A DNA stretch of 14,438 nt from Phyllobacteriaceae bacterium UBA1059 (GCA_002316345.1 DCDI01000024.1:395-14832), one strand, 5' to 3'. Counted from the stretch's first letter, positions 1-7,211 are shown. Program-made: numbers and translations. Notes: generated by a model from the sequence alone, not told the origin.

Positions 1-310
1 CCAGCGAATATTTCGGGTCTTGCAGAACCATGGCGATGCGCTTGCCGCGCAGGCGTCGACGCTCCGCATCGCCCATCGTAAGCAGATCCTGCCCGTCGAA
101 ACGTAGCCTGTCCGCCGTCACCTGCGCGCTCGGCGCGGTCAAGCCGAGGATGGCGCGGCCGGTCTGCGACTTGCCCGATCCGCTTTCGCCGACGATGCCC
201 AGCCGCTCGCGTCCCAGCGTGAAGGATACGCCGCGCACGGCATCCACCGTGCCGGTGCGGGTTGGAAAGCGGACGGCGAGGTTTTGCACTTCCAGCAAAG
301 GCGCGCTCAT
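1..310 (-). CDS. Peptide ABC transporter ATP-binding protein, OppD/DppD type (partial, N-terminal 103 residues)
   Basis: Cytoplasmic ATPase subunit that would power the peptide importer encoded just upstream. Only the N-terminus is in the window; the gene continues past the left edge. The visible protein begins MSAPLLEVQNLAVRF, the usual opening of the OppD/DppD family. It has a perfect Walker A motif GESGSGKS at residues 41-48 and the Q-loop in MVLQDPKYSL, with the glutamine at residue 97. The signature motif, Walker B and the family C-terminal peptide-transporter extension lie outside the window. The start ATG (308-310) overlaps the TGA of the upstream permease by four bases (ATGA), which implies translational coupling and fixes the start. 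The family call is secure. Whether a second ATPase (DppF/OppF) follows, or whether this is a fused double ATPase, cannot be seen. Confidence 0.93.
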   Translation of the reverse strand, partial: MSAPLLEVQNLAVRFPTRTGTVDAVRGVSFTLGRERLGIVGESGSGKSQTGRAILGLTAPSAQVTADRLRFDGQDLLTMGDAERRRLRGKRIAMVLQDPKYSL

Positions 311-1257
311 TGCCCAGAACTCCGCGGGTCAAGCGCGTCGCGCAGACCGTCGCCCAGCAAATTGAAGCCGAGGCTGACCAGCAGGATTGCCACGCCCGGT
401 GCAGCCGCAACCCACCATTGGTCGAGGATGAAGCGGCGGCCGGACGCAATCATCGCACCCCATTCCGGCAGCGGAGGCTGCGCGCCCAGGCCGAGGAAGC
501 CGAGACCGGCGGCGGTCAGGATGATGCCGGCCATATCCAGCGTCACGCGCACGATCAGCGAGGACATGCAGAGCGGCATGATGTGGCGCAGGACGATGCG
601 GATCGGCGAGGCACCCATCAGCCGTACGGCCGAGATGTAATCGGAGTTGCGCACCTGCATGGTTTCGGCGCGCGCGATACGGGCATAGGGCGGCCAAGAC
701 GTGACGGCGATCGCGATGACCGCGTTTTCGATGCCGGGCCCAAGGGCTGCAACCAGCGCCAGGGCAAGCACGAGTTTGGGAAACGCCAGGAAGATGTCGG
801 TGATGCGCATCAAAACTGCATCGACCCATCCGCCAGCATAGCCTGACACTGTACCGACCAGAAGGCCGATGGGGGCCGCGATGATGGCAACGAGAACAAC
901 GACATAGAGCGTCAGACGCGAGCCGTAGATGAGGCGCGAAAGGATGTCGCGGCCTTGGTCGTCCGTGCCGAGCCAATGTTCCCAGCTGGGCGGCAAGAGG
1001 CGCGCGGTGGCGAGATTGCCGATCGTCGGCGAGTAGGGCGCCAGCAGATCGGCGAAGATCGCGATAAGTACCAGAGCCAGGATGATGATCAGGCCGATCA
1101 GCGCCAGCCGGTTTTCGGCAAAGCGCCGCCAGGCTACGTAAGCGCGGCCGAGCTTAGCTTGGGTGCGCGACGTCGGACGATCGCTCAGGAGCCATTCGCG
1201 ACGCGACAACTGCGCCTCTGCCATTGGCGGGGGCGTCGTGTTTCCCATCACGCTCAT
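307..1257 (-). CDS. Peptide ABC transporter permease, DppC/OppC type
   Basis: Inner-membrane permease of 316 residues, one half of the channel of a di/oligopeptide importer. A cytoplasmic N-terminus of about 48 residues precedes the first membrane helix (about 51-75). The OppC hallmark GTDDQGRDILSRLIYGSR lies at 97-114. Four or five more hydrophobic helices follow (roughly 116-140, 160-190, 230-258, 284-305). The EAA coupling loop, which contacts the ATPase, is at about 208-224 (ISAVRLMGASPIRIVLRH). The protein ends in the usual DGLRDALDPR tail. The ATG overlaps the stop of the upstream DppB-type permease as ATGA, and the gene's own stop overlaps the ATPase start the same way. An internal Met at residue 4 is an alternative start, but the coupled first ATG fits better. 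Substrate cannot be read from this subunit; the dipeptidase in the same operon suggests dipeptides. Confidence 0.95.
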   Translation of the reverse strand: MSVMGNTTPPPMAEAQLSRREWLLSDRPTSRTQAKLGRAYVAWRRFAENRLALIGLIIILALVLIAIFADLLAPYSPTIGNLATARLLPPSWEHWLGTDDQGRDILSRLIYGSRLTLYVVVLVAIIAAPIGLLVGTVSGYAGGWVDAVLMRITDIFLAFPKLVLALALVAALGPGIENAVIAIAVTSWPPYARIARAETMQVRNSDYISAVRLMGASPIRIVLRHIMPLCMSSLIVRVTLDMAGIILTAAGLGFLGLGAQPPLPEWGAMIASGRRFILDQWWVAAAPGVAILLVSLGFNLLGDGLRDALDPRSSGQ

Positions 1258-2318
1258 CGTGCCCGCGTCCTTGGATCGAGTAGCCGGTATAGCAGGTCCG
1301 ACAGGAGGTTGATGGCGATGAACACGGAGCCGATCACGATCGTGCCGCCAAGCACAGCGTTCATGTCCGCGTTCTGGAGCGAGTTGGTGATGTAGAGGCC
1401 GAGGCCGGGCCAGGCGAAGACGGTTTCGGTCAGCACCGATCCTTCCAGAAGGCCGGCGTAAGACAGCGCGATCACCGTGACCAGCGGCACGGCGGCATTG
1501 CGCAAGGCGTGGCGCCAGATGATGCGGCGTTCGGACAGGCCCTTGGCCCGCGCGGCGACGATATATTCCTGACTAAGCTCGTTGAGCATGAAGGACCGCG
1601 TCATGCGCGAGATGTAGGCCAGCGAGAAATAGCCAAGCAGCAGCGAGGGCAGCGCCAGATGCGAGATGATGTTGCCGAAGGCCGACCAATCACGCTGGAT
1701 GATGGAGTCCAGCAGGTAAAAGCCGGTGATCGGCGTGAATGTATATTCGTAGACGACGTCGATGCGGCCTGGACCGCCGACCCATTGCAGGCGGGCATAG
1801 AAGATCAGGAGGGCCAAAAGCCCGAGCCAGAAGATCGGCACGGAATAGCCGATCAGGCCGATAATGCGCACGATCTGGTCCAGCCATCCACCGCGGCGGA
1901 CGGCGGCGAGAACGCCGAGCGGAATGCCGAGGATCGCGCCGATCAGCGTGCCGAGCGTTGCCAGCTCGATCGTGGCTGGAAATACGCGCTTGATGTCGGT
2001 CATCACGGGATTGGTGGTCAGCACGGAACGGCCGAAGTCGCCTGATAGCGCCTTCTGCACATAGATCACGAATTGCGTGGTGAGCGGCTCGTTGAAGCCG
2101 AGCTCCTGACGCGTGCGTTCCACCACATTGGCGGGCGCGCGGTCGCCGACGACCGCGAGAACCGGATCGATCGGAATGACGCGGCCGATGAAGAAGGTCA
2201 CTGCGAGCAGCCCGAGATAGGTCACGATGACCACGACCAGGAAGCCTAGCAAGGATTTGACGAGACTGCGGGCCCGGCGCCTTCGCGGCGCCGGTTGCGT
2301 ATCGGAGACGACGCTCAT
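1254..2318 (-). CDS. Peptide ABC transporter permease, DppB/OppB type
   Basis: Inner-membrane permease of 354 residues, partner of the DppC-type protein encoded immediately downstream. A basic cytoplasmic N-terminus (RRRRAR at 12-17) precedes the first membrane helix at about 21-45. The family LSGDFGRSV motif is at 91-99, and further helices lie near 118-140, 150-175, 215-237, 278-300 and 322-345. The EAA loop is at about 251-269 (EYIVAARAKGLSERRIIWRH without its last residue). The C-terminus LLYRLLDPRTRAR is typical. The protein is slightly longer than usual for DppB because of the charged N-terminus and an insert near 180-210. It starts 9 bases after the stop of the binding-protein gene; a purine-rich AGGAA lies 12 bases before the ATG, which is rather far, so coupling to the upstream gene probably helps initiation. 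Confidence 0.95.
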   Translation of the reverse strand: MSVVSDTQPAPRRRRARSLVKSLLGFLVVVIVTYLGLLAVTFFIGRVIPIDPVLAVVGDRAPANVVERTRQELGFNEPLTTQFVIYVQKALSGDFGRSVLTTNPVMTDIKRVFPATIELATLGTLIGAILGIPLGVLAAVRRGGWLDQIVRIIGLIGYSVPIFWLGLLALLIFYARLQWVGGPGRIDVVYEYTFTPITGFYLLDSIIQRDWSAFGNIISHLALPSLLLGYFSLAYISRMTRSFMLNELSQEYIVAARAKGLSERRIIWRHALRNAAVPLVTVIALSYAGLLEGSVLTETVFAWPGLGLYITNSLQNADMNAVLGGTIVIGSVFIAINLLSDLLYRLLDPRTRAR

Positions 2319-2327
2319 GACGTCAGA

Positions 2328-3971
2328 TCATTCCTTGGTCACAGGACCAACGAAGTTCGTGTCCATGCTCGGGCCGAGCTTGTAGTTCTTCACATTGTTG
2401 CGCATCCCGGCAACTTCGATCTGCTGGAAGATCATGACGAAGGGGCTGGTATCCAGCGCTTCCTGCTGCAGCTTCTTGTAACCTTCGGCTCGCTTTTGGT
2501 CGTCGCGCTCCAGAAGCGCAGCCTTGGACTCCTTGGTCAGTTCGGGAATATCCCAGGCGTTGCGCCAAGCCAGCGTCTTGACCGAGGCTTCGTCGGCATT
2601 GTCGGGGTTCGAGGTGAAGGCTTCCGCGTTCGAGTTCGGATCCCAGTAATCCATGCCCCACTGGCCGATATACAGGTCGTGGTTCCGGGCACGGTATTTG
2701 GTCAGCGTCTGCTTGCCGTCGCCAGGGATGATCTCGACCTTGATGCCGGCCTGCGCAGCGGTCTGCTGGAAAGCCTCTGCAATGCCGGTGACCGGCTGGT
2801 TGTTGCGCACGTCGAAGGTCACGGAGAAGCCGTCCTTCAGGCCGGCCTTTTCGAGAAGCTCCTTGGCCTTGGCCACGTCGAGCTTGTAGGGGCTGGCATC
2901 GAGCGCACCGAGCACGCCCTTGGCCTGGTAGGTCTGGCGGATCTCGCCAATGCCCTTGATCAGCGTGGAGCCGATCGCGTCATAGTCTACCAGATATTTG
3001 AAGGCTTCGCGCACTTCCGGCTTGGCGAGCTTCTCATTCTTCTGGTTGAGGCTGATGTAATAGACCGTGCCCTTGGCAGCGTCAGTCGTGGTCAGGTCGG
3101 CGTTCTTGGAAACGGCTTCAAGATCGCCCGGATCGAGATTGCGGGCGACATCGACGTCACCGGTCTCGAGCATCAGGCGCTGCGTCGCGCTTTCCTTGAC
3201 GTGGCGATAGATGACGCGGTTAAGCGCCGGCTTGTTGCCGTAATAGTTGTCATTGCGCTCCATCACGAGGATTTCGTTGGCGCGCCAATCGCGGATCTTG
3301 AACGGACCGGAGCCCGCATAGTTGGTCTTTAGCCAGGCATAGCCGAAGTCGGTATCGTACTTGTTGTCGGCGCTGACCGTGACGGCTTCGGCATGTTCCG
3401 AAACCAGCTTCTTGTCGACCACGGCACCGACCGTTGCGGTGAGGCAGTTCAGAACGAAGCTCGGCGCATAGGACTTGTCGACGGTCAGCACGAAGGTGCC
3501 TTCGTCAACGGCCTTGGCCTTTTCCGTGACGTTATCGCCGGTAAGACCGAACTGGGTGAGGATGAAGGCCGGGCTCTTGTCGAGCTTGACCGCGCGCTCG
3601 AACGACCAGGCGACGTCCTCGGCCGTGAGCGGGTTGCCGGAAGCGAACTTGATGCCGGGCTTCAGCTTGAACGTATAGGTCAGGCCGTCCTCTGACACCG
3701 ACCAGCTTTCGGCTACGCCGCCCGTCACTTTGGTGGTGTCGTTGATGTCGAGGCGCACCAGCATGTCGTAGCCGTTGCCGAGGAACTCGGCCGGGCTCAA
3801 CTCGAAGGATTCTGCCGGGTCGAGTGTGATCGTGTCATCGATCGCCCAGGCAAGAACCAGCGTGTCCGCCGGCGTGGCGGCATAGGCCGGGGCGTTGGCA
3901 GCGACGAGCGCCGTAAGTGCCGCGCCGGCAAAAAGCAGGCGGGCATGTGCGTTGATCTTCGACATCATCAT
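2328..3971 (-). CDS. Peptide ABC transporter periplasmic substrate-binding protein (SBP family 5)
   Basis: Periplasmic receptor of 547 residues that captures peptides and delivers them to the membrane channel. A Sec signal peptide is clear: Lys/Arg-containing start, hydrophobic core at about 12-28 and an AYA cleavage box, giving a mature protein from about residue 32 (ATPADTLVL). The mature part has the size and landmarks of family 5 binding proteins (DppA/OppA), including the TLDPAESFE opening, GLTYTFKLKPGIKFASG, AEDVAWSFERA and a C-terminal region with YIGQWGMDYWDPNSNAE. Three consecutive ATG codons start the frame. The first (3969-3971) has GGGAA 8 bases upstream, so I chose it, but the second would also work. 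The gene follows the dipeptidase gene by 47 bases and precedes the two permeases. It could bind longer peptides or another family 5 ligand; the operon context argues for dipeptides. Confidence 0.94.
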   Translation of the reverse strand: MMMSKINAHARLLFAGAALTALVAANAPAYAATPADTLVLAWAIDDTITLDPAESFELSPAEFLGNGYDMLVRLDINDTTKVTGGVAESWSVSEDGLTYTFKLKPGIKFASGNPLTAEDVAWSFERAVKLDKSPAFILTQFGLTGDNVTEKAKAVDEGTFVLTVDKSYAPSFVLNCLTATVGAVVDKKLVSEHAEAVTVSADNKYDTDFGYAWLKTNYAGSGPFKIRDWRANEILVMERNDNYYGNKPALNRVIYRHVKESATQRLMLETGDVDVARNLDPGDLEAVSKNADLTTTDAAKGTVYYISLNQKNEKLAKPEVREAFKYLVDYDAIGSTLIKGIGEIRQTYQAKGVLGALDASPYKLDVAKAKELLEKAGLKDGFSVTFDVRNNQPVTGIAEAFQQTAAQAGIKVEIIPGDGKQTLTKYRARNHDLYIGQWGMDYWDPNSNAEAFTSNPDNADEASVKTLAWRNAWDIPELTKESKAALLERDDQKRAEGYKKLQQEALDTSPFVMIFQQIEVAGMRNNVKNYKLGPSMDTNFVGPVTKE

Positions 3972-3979
3972 GATCTGTG

Positions 3980-4001
3980 TTCCCGATTATGGTTGTTGTT
4001 G
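3980..4001 (-). promoter_or_regulatory. CA-rich leader and ribosome binding site of the binding-protein gene
   Basis: Reading the minus strand, the short gap after the dipeptidase stop contains CAACAACAACC (3991-4001), then GGGAA (3980-3984), then 8 bases to the first ATG. GGGAA is a good Shine-Dalgarno core. CA repeats just upstream of a start codon resemble translation-enhancing elements and the CA-rich targets of Hfq-dependent small RNAs on peptide-transporter messages (GcvB on dppA/oppA in enterics). The ribosome binding site is well supported; the regulatory role is inference. Confidence 0.5.
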
Positions 4002-4018
4002 CGGCCGTCGATAGGGGT

Positions 4019-5065
4019 TCAGCGAAGCGTCAGACGCAGGACGCGGAACCAGTTTTCGCGGCAGATTTTCTTTATGTCGGCTTCAGCGTATCCGGCGCTT
4101 TGCAGACCGGCAACGAGTTTTTGCAGGCCCGCTGAAGAGCCGATCTCGGCCGGGATCATGGCGCCGTCAAAGTCGGAGCCCAGCGCCACGCCGTCGATGC
4201 CGACCTGTTCGACCATATGATCGATATGGCGGATCATCGTGGTGATACCGGTATCCGCACGCTCCTGGCCATCTTCGCGCAGGAAGGCGACGGCGAAGTT
4301 GAGGCCGACGACGCCATTGCTTTCCTTGATCGCGGCAAGCTGCTTGTCGGTGAGATTGCGCGCCGACGGGGTGATCGCATGAACGTTGGAATGGGTCGCG
4401 ACCAGCGGCGCCGTGGAATGCTTGGCCACATCCCAGAAGCCTTGCTCGGTGATGTGAGAAAGGTCGATCAGGATACCCATCTCGTTGCAGGCCTTGACCA
4501 GCGCTCGGCCCGCATCGGTCAGGCCGGGGCCCGTGTCGGGGGAGGAGGGGTAGGCGAAGGGCACGCCGTGGCCGAACACATTGTTGCGGCTCCAGACCGG
4601 GCCGATCGACCGCAGGCCGGTGGCATACAGCGTGTAAAGGCCCGACAGATCCGCGCCGATGCCTTCCGCGCCTTCGATATGGGCGATCGCGGCGAATGTG
4701 CCGGCTTCGATGGCGGCTTCGAGTTCATCGACGGTGCGGCAGATCTTCAGCAGGCCGGCACGATCAAGGCGGCAAGCGATGTCCATCTGCGCCATCGTCA
4801 CTTCCAACGACGGCGCGCGCTCGATGGGTGCTGCCGCCGGCGTCATGAAGTGACCGCGGGCATCCGGCTTGCCGAACGAGAAATCGCCTGAGGGCACGTA
4901 GATCGCGCAGAAACCTCCGACGAGTCCTCCTTCTGCCGCTTTCTTGAGGTCGATATGGGCTGCGCCAGTTGCGGCTGCGAACTCTTTCAGAGGATCGCGC
5001 CCTGCTTTTTCCCCGTTCCACAAGCGAAGCAGCAAATCATTATGGCCGTCGAAGATCGTTTGCAT
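4019..5065 (-). CDS. Membrane-dipeptidase-like zinc metallopeptidase (peptidase family M19)
   Basis: Predicted dinuclear-zinc dipeptidase of 348 residues, related to renal dipeptidase and bacterial family M19 enzymes, which cleave dipeptides including ones with a D-residue at the C-terminus. All expected metal and active-site positions are visible: HxD near the N-terminus (H8, D10 in DGHND), the bridging Glu in HIEGAEG (E131), His in LIDLSH (H204), His in ATHSN (H225), Arg in SARN (R236) and Asp in GSDFDG (D298). There is no signal peptide, so it is probably cytoplasmic and acts on peptides after import. I chose the ATG at 5065 because GGAGG (5070-5074) lies 4 bases upstream and the protein then opens with MQTIFDGHND. 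A longer frame from a TTG at 5116 adds 17 unconserved residues. It is the first gene of the operon leading into the peptide ABC transporter. No convincing promoter is visible, though TTGACC (5111-5116, minus strand) is -35-like. Confidence 0.92.
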   Translation of the reverse strand: MQTIFDGHNDLLLRLWNGEKAGRDPLKEFAAATGAAHIDLKKAAEGGLVGGFCAIYVPSGDFSFGKPDARGHFMTPAAAPIERAPSLEVTMAQMDIACRLDRAGLLKICRTVDELEAAIEAGTFAAIAHIEGAEGIGADLSGLYTLYATGLRSIGPVWSRNNVFGHGVPFAYPSSPDTGPGLTDAGRALVKACNEMGILIDLSHITEQGFWDVAKHSTAPLVATHSNVHAITPSARNLTDKQLAAIKESNGVVGLNFAVAFLREDGQERADTGITTMIRHIDHMVEQVGIDGVALGSDFDGAMIPAEIGSSAGLQKLVAGLQSAGYAEADIKKICRENWFRVLRLTLR

Positions 5066-5069
5066 GTCG

Positions 5070-5074
5070 CCTCC
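5070..5074 (-). promoter_or_regulatory. Shine-Dalgarno site deciding the dipeptidase start
   Basis: GGAGG on the minus strand, 4 bases before the ATG at 5063-5065. Its presence and the lack of any such site before the upstream TTG (5114-5116) favour the shorter 348-residue dipeptidase. Confidence 0.7.
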
Positions 5075-5168
5075 AAGTTCCAGGGATTGATCGGGCTTAA
5101 CCGGGCCGGCGGTCAAGCCTCAACCAGCCGTGTCGTTATCTTCCCCAGGAAAATGTCGCAATGCAGCA

Positions 5169-5185
5169 AAACTGAACGACAGTTT
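5169..5185. promoter_or_regulatory. 17-base palindrome in the divergent intergenic region (possible operator)
   Basis: AAACTG and CAGTTT form a perfect 6-base inverted repeat around a 5-base spacer (AACGA). It sits 34 bases before the opgC ATG and about 100 bases before the dipeptidase ATG, in the only non-coding stretch between the two divergent genes (5066-5219). The placement suits a transcription-factor site acting on either gene, but no bound regulator can be named from the sequence, and a chance palindrome is possible. Confidence 0.35.
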
Positions 5186-5219
5186 GGGAACGATCATGTA
5201 GCTGAGGGCTTAACCGCTC

Positions 5220-6428
5220 ATGACTCCTGATCCGCACTTGCCTCTTAAGCCTCAGACTGTCCGCGATACGCGCATTGACGTGTTTCGCGCGCTCGCGCTG
5301 CTGTCGATTTTCGTCAATCACGTTCCCGGCACGATCTACGAGAACGCGACACATAAGAACTTCGGCTTTTCCGATTCCGCCGAAGCCTTCGTGCTGATTT
5401 CCGGCATTGCAATCGGACTGGCCTATGGCGGCAAGTTCATCCCCGGCGTGCGTTTGCTGATGTCGCTGAAGGCTCTGCGACGGGCAGGGGTGCTTTACGT
5501 CACGCAGATCATGACGGCTTTGACCACGATTGCGATCTTCGTGCTGGGCGCAACCTGGCTGGCCAATCCTTCGCTTCTGGCCGAGATCAATATCGAGCCG
5601 ATGATCGACGATCCGGCGCGCGCCCTGCTTGGGCTCGTGACGATGGGTCATCAGCTTGGCTACAACAACATTCTGTCCATGTATGCGGCTGTGATGCTGC
5701 TGTTGCCCGCTTTGCTATGGCTCAGCACGATCAGCCTGGGCCTCATGGTTGCCGTTTCGGGTACGCTCTGGCTGCTTGCAGGTATTTATCAGGTCGCGCC
5801 GCCCAACTATCCGACACCAGGCATGTGGTTCCTGAACCCGCTGTCGTGGCAGTTCCTATTCGCGATCGGTCTGGCCGGCATGCTGCATGTTCGCCGCGGC
5901 GGGAGGATCGTTGCGCATCCGCTGCTCATGACTGCTGCCGCTGCCTATCTGGTGCTTGCTTTCGCTTGGGTGCGCGTGCCGCTCTGGGGCGTTGACACGT
6001 CGCTTGGCCTGCCAGCCGTGCTGACGGGTTTCGACAAGACCTTCCTGTCCTTGCCGCGTCTGCTGCATGTGCTGTCGCTTGCCTATCTGCTGGTCGCGAT
6101 CCCCGGCCTGTCGGAATTGGCGCGCTTGAAGGAAAGCAATCCACTCGCCAGCCTTGGCCGCCACTCCCTGCCGGTGTTCATTGCGGGTACGCTGCTGGCG
6201 ATGGTGGCTCAGGTCATCAAGATGTCGCGGCCGGAAAGCCTGATGCTCGACACGCTGCTGATCAGCACCGGCATCGCGCTTCAGTTCGCACTGGCCTTCT
6301 ATCTCGACTGGTACAAGGGCCTGCAGAAGAGCGCGAAGCTGGCTGCAAACCACGTCAAGCCGCGCAGTTCGACGCCGGTACGCGAGGACGGCACGCTCGT
6401 TCCTGCCCGGGTACCTGCCGAGCGCTGA
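5220..6428 (+). CDS. opgC: OpgC-family membrane protein, probable succinyl-modifier of periplasmic (cyclic) glucans
   Basis: Multi-pass inner-membrane protein of 402 residues, probably with about ten helices. In characterised members (OpgC of Rhodobacter, Cgm of Brucella) the family adds succinyl groups to osmoregulated periplasmic glucans, making them anionic. Family landmarks are RIDVFRALALLSIFVNHVPG (18-37), FGFSDSAEAFVLISG (48-62), LGYNNILSMY (146-155), MWFLNPLSWQFLF (202-214) and LPRLLHVLSLAYL (278-290). The C-terminus (from about 368) is a hydrophilic Lys/Arg-rich tail. The ATG at 5220 is the only plausible start because an in-frame TAA lies three codons upstream (5211-5213); GAGGG is 11 bases away, so the ribosome binding site is weak. 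The gene is monocistronic, ends in a strong hairpin, and lies about 0.9 kb from ndvA, which supports cyclic beta-1,2-glucan as its substrate. The chemical group transferred is inferred from the family. Confidence 0.88.
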   Translation: MTPDPHLPLKPQTVRDTRIDVFRALALLSIFVNHVPGTIYENATHKNFGFSDSAEAFVLISGIAIGLAYGGKFIPGVRLLMSLKALRRAGVLYVTQIMTALTTIAIFVLGATWLANPSLLAEINIEPMIDDPARALLGLVTMGHQLGYNNILSMYAAVMLLLPALLWLSTISLGLMVAVSGTLWLLAGIYQVAPPNYPTPGMWFLNPLSWQFLFAIGLAGMLHVRRGGRIVAHPLLMTAAAAYLVLAFAWVRVPLWGVDTSLGLPAVLTGFDKTFLSLPRLLHVLSLAYLLVAIPGLSELARLKESNPLASLGRHSLPVFIAGTLLAMVAQVIKMSRPESLMLDTLLISTGIALQFALAFYLDWYKGLQKSAKLAANHVKPRSSTPVREDGTLVPARVPAER

Positions 6429-6451
6429 TCGGAGCAGCATCTTAGAAACTG

Positions 6452-6485
6452 AAAAACGGCGACCGAGCAATCGGTTGCCGTTTTT
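6452..6485. terminator. Bidirectional rho-independent terminator after opgC
   Basis: The two arms AAAAACGGCGACCGA and TCGGTTGCCGTTTTT pair over 15 positions (one G-T) around the tetraloop GCAA. The hairpin begins 23 bases after the opgC stop. The plus-strand arm ends in a T-run and the opposite arm supplies a T-run on the minus strand, so it can stop transcripts from opgC and, from the other side, from the convergent DIP1984-family gene. Confidence 0.92.
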
Positions 6486-6670
6486 GTATTGGAGGTAGCC
6501 ATCTCAGCGGCTTTCTCTACGCAGCCATTTCGCCACCGGCCTGATGCCGATGTAGCGAACCCCGTTCCCGCCCTCTCCGATCGTCGAACCAATACATGGT
6601 CATGCAGCGTTACAGTCACGATGCTGGTGTTTGTGTGCTGGGCTTGCGCTGTTTGTGACCTTACGGCCAT

Positions 6671-6723
6671 CGTGCTGCCCCTAGCACGTACAACCCGGCT
6701 TTGCCCCGTCGGAAAGGGTTGTA
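6671..6723. repeat. Two adjacent inverted repeats in the 3' flank of the DIP1984-family gene
   Basis: The first pair, CGTGCT (6671-6676) and AGCACG (6683-6688), encloses a 6-base loop. The second begins on the next base: TACAACCC (6689-6696) and GGGTTGTA (6716-6723) around a 19-base loop, within which TTT and AAA can add three pairs. Neither has a T-run, so they are not classical terminators. They lie 33-85 bases after the minus-strand stop of the DIP1984-family gene. The rest of 6486-6755 shows no gene. Confidence 0.55.
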
Positions 6724-6755
6724 TTCGCTTTCGACTGCCGGATACCGACTGCGTA

Positions 6756-7211
6756 TCACTCACTCAGTGGCGTGAGCCAGTTGGCCTCCTGGATCTTTGC
6801 GTCGAGATTGCGCAGGTTGCGCGACAGGTCGTCGGCTTGCTTCTGCGCGGACCGAACGTCGAGGGCAGGCTTGAAGCGGACTTCGCTCTTGGTCTTGATG
6901 GTCTGCGTCACTGTCGCACTATCCGCCACATCGCGCCAGGCTGCCTGACGCAGGCGCAGGACGTCGCGCTTGGCGAGCGCTTCGGTGAGCGTCGCACCCA
7001 TGAACGGGGTCTCGCTGTTTGTCCGGTTGATGCGGCTGATCAGGGTTTCGAGTTCCGCAGCCAGTCGGTCATACTCGTCCATCAGCGCTGATGGATCTTC
7101 GGCAGGCTGGTCGCCTTCCTGAACCTTGGCGTTGCGCAGCGCACGCGCCTTGACCTGTTCCATGCGCTTGGCGACATCACTGCGCAGCACGAGCGCTTCG
7201 GCAAGTTTCAT
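6756..7211 (-). CDS. DIP1984-family protein of unknown function (septicolysin-like annotation)
   Basis: A small soluble protein of 151 residues, largely helical, with no signal peptide or membrane segment. The opening MKLAEALVLRSDVAKRMEQVK, then NAKVQEGDQPAEDPSAL and LISRINRTN (58-66), match the DIP1984 family as I remember it. Members are sometimes labelled septicolysin, but no activity is established to my knowledge. Heptad-like spacing in 8-30 and 120-142 suggests coiled-coil packing. The ATG at 7211 has AAGGA 7 bases upstream, a good ribosome binding site. It sits downstream of ndvA on the same strand but behind ndvA's terminator, so it is probably transcribed separately; 7212-7275 must carry its promoter, though I cannot pick out clear boxes. 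It is convergent with opgC. A role in glucan metabolism cannot be claimed from position alone. Confidence 0.82.
   Translation of the reverse strand: MKLAEALVLRSDVAKRMEQVKARALRNAKVQEGDQPAEDPSALMDEYDRLAAELETLISRINRTNSETPFMGATLTEALAKRDVLRLRQAAWRDVADSATVTQTIKTKSEVRFKPALDVRSAQKQADDLSRNLRNLDAKIQEANWLTPLSE

Noticed and set aside
2295..3332. 345-codon open frame on the plus strand
   Set aside because: Antisense to the peptide-binding protein gene, with no recognisable domain and no ribosome binding site worth noting.
5066..5116. N-terminal extension of the dipeptidase from a TTG at 5116
   Set aside because: The extra 17 residues are not part of the M19 fold, the TTG has no ribosome binding site, and the ATG at 5065 has GGAGG just upstream.
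5136..5651. 171-codon minus-strand frame facing the start of opgC
   Set aside because: It overlaps opgC and the divergent intergenic region, and its composition (His, Gln, Arg rich) is typical of an antisense shadow.
6486..6755. Possible tRNA or other structured RNA (a TCGAACC string near 6585 caught the eye)
   Set aside because: No acceptor stem, anticodon arm or T-arm can be folded around it; the match is a short coincidence.
6299..6763. 154-codon minus-strand frame running from the DIP1984-family 3' end into opgC
   Set aside because: It would read straight through the strong hairpin terminator at 6452-6485 and into opgC antisense, and shows no family features.
6489..7091. 200-codon plus-strand frame starting at TTG after opgC
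   Set aside because: Rare start codon directly behind a terminator, and most of it is antisense to the DIP1984-family gene.
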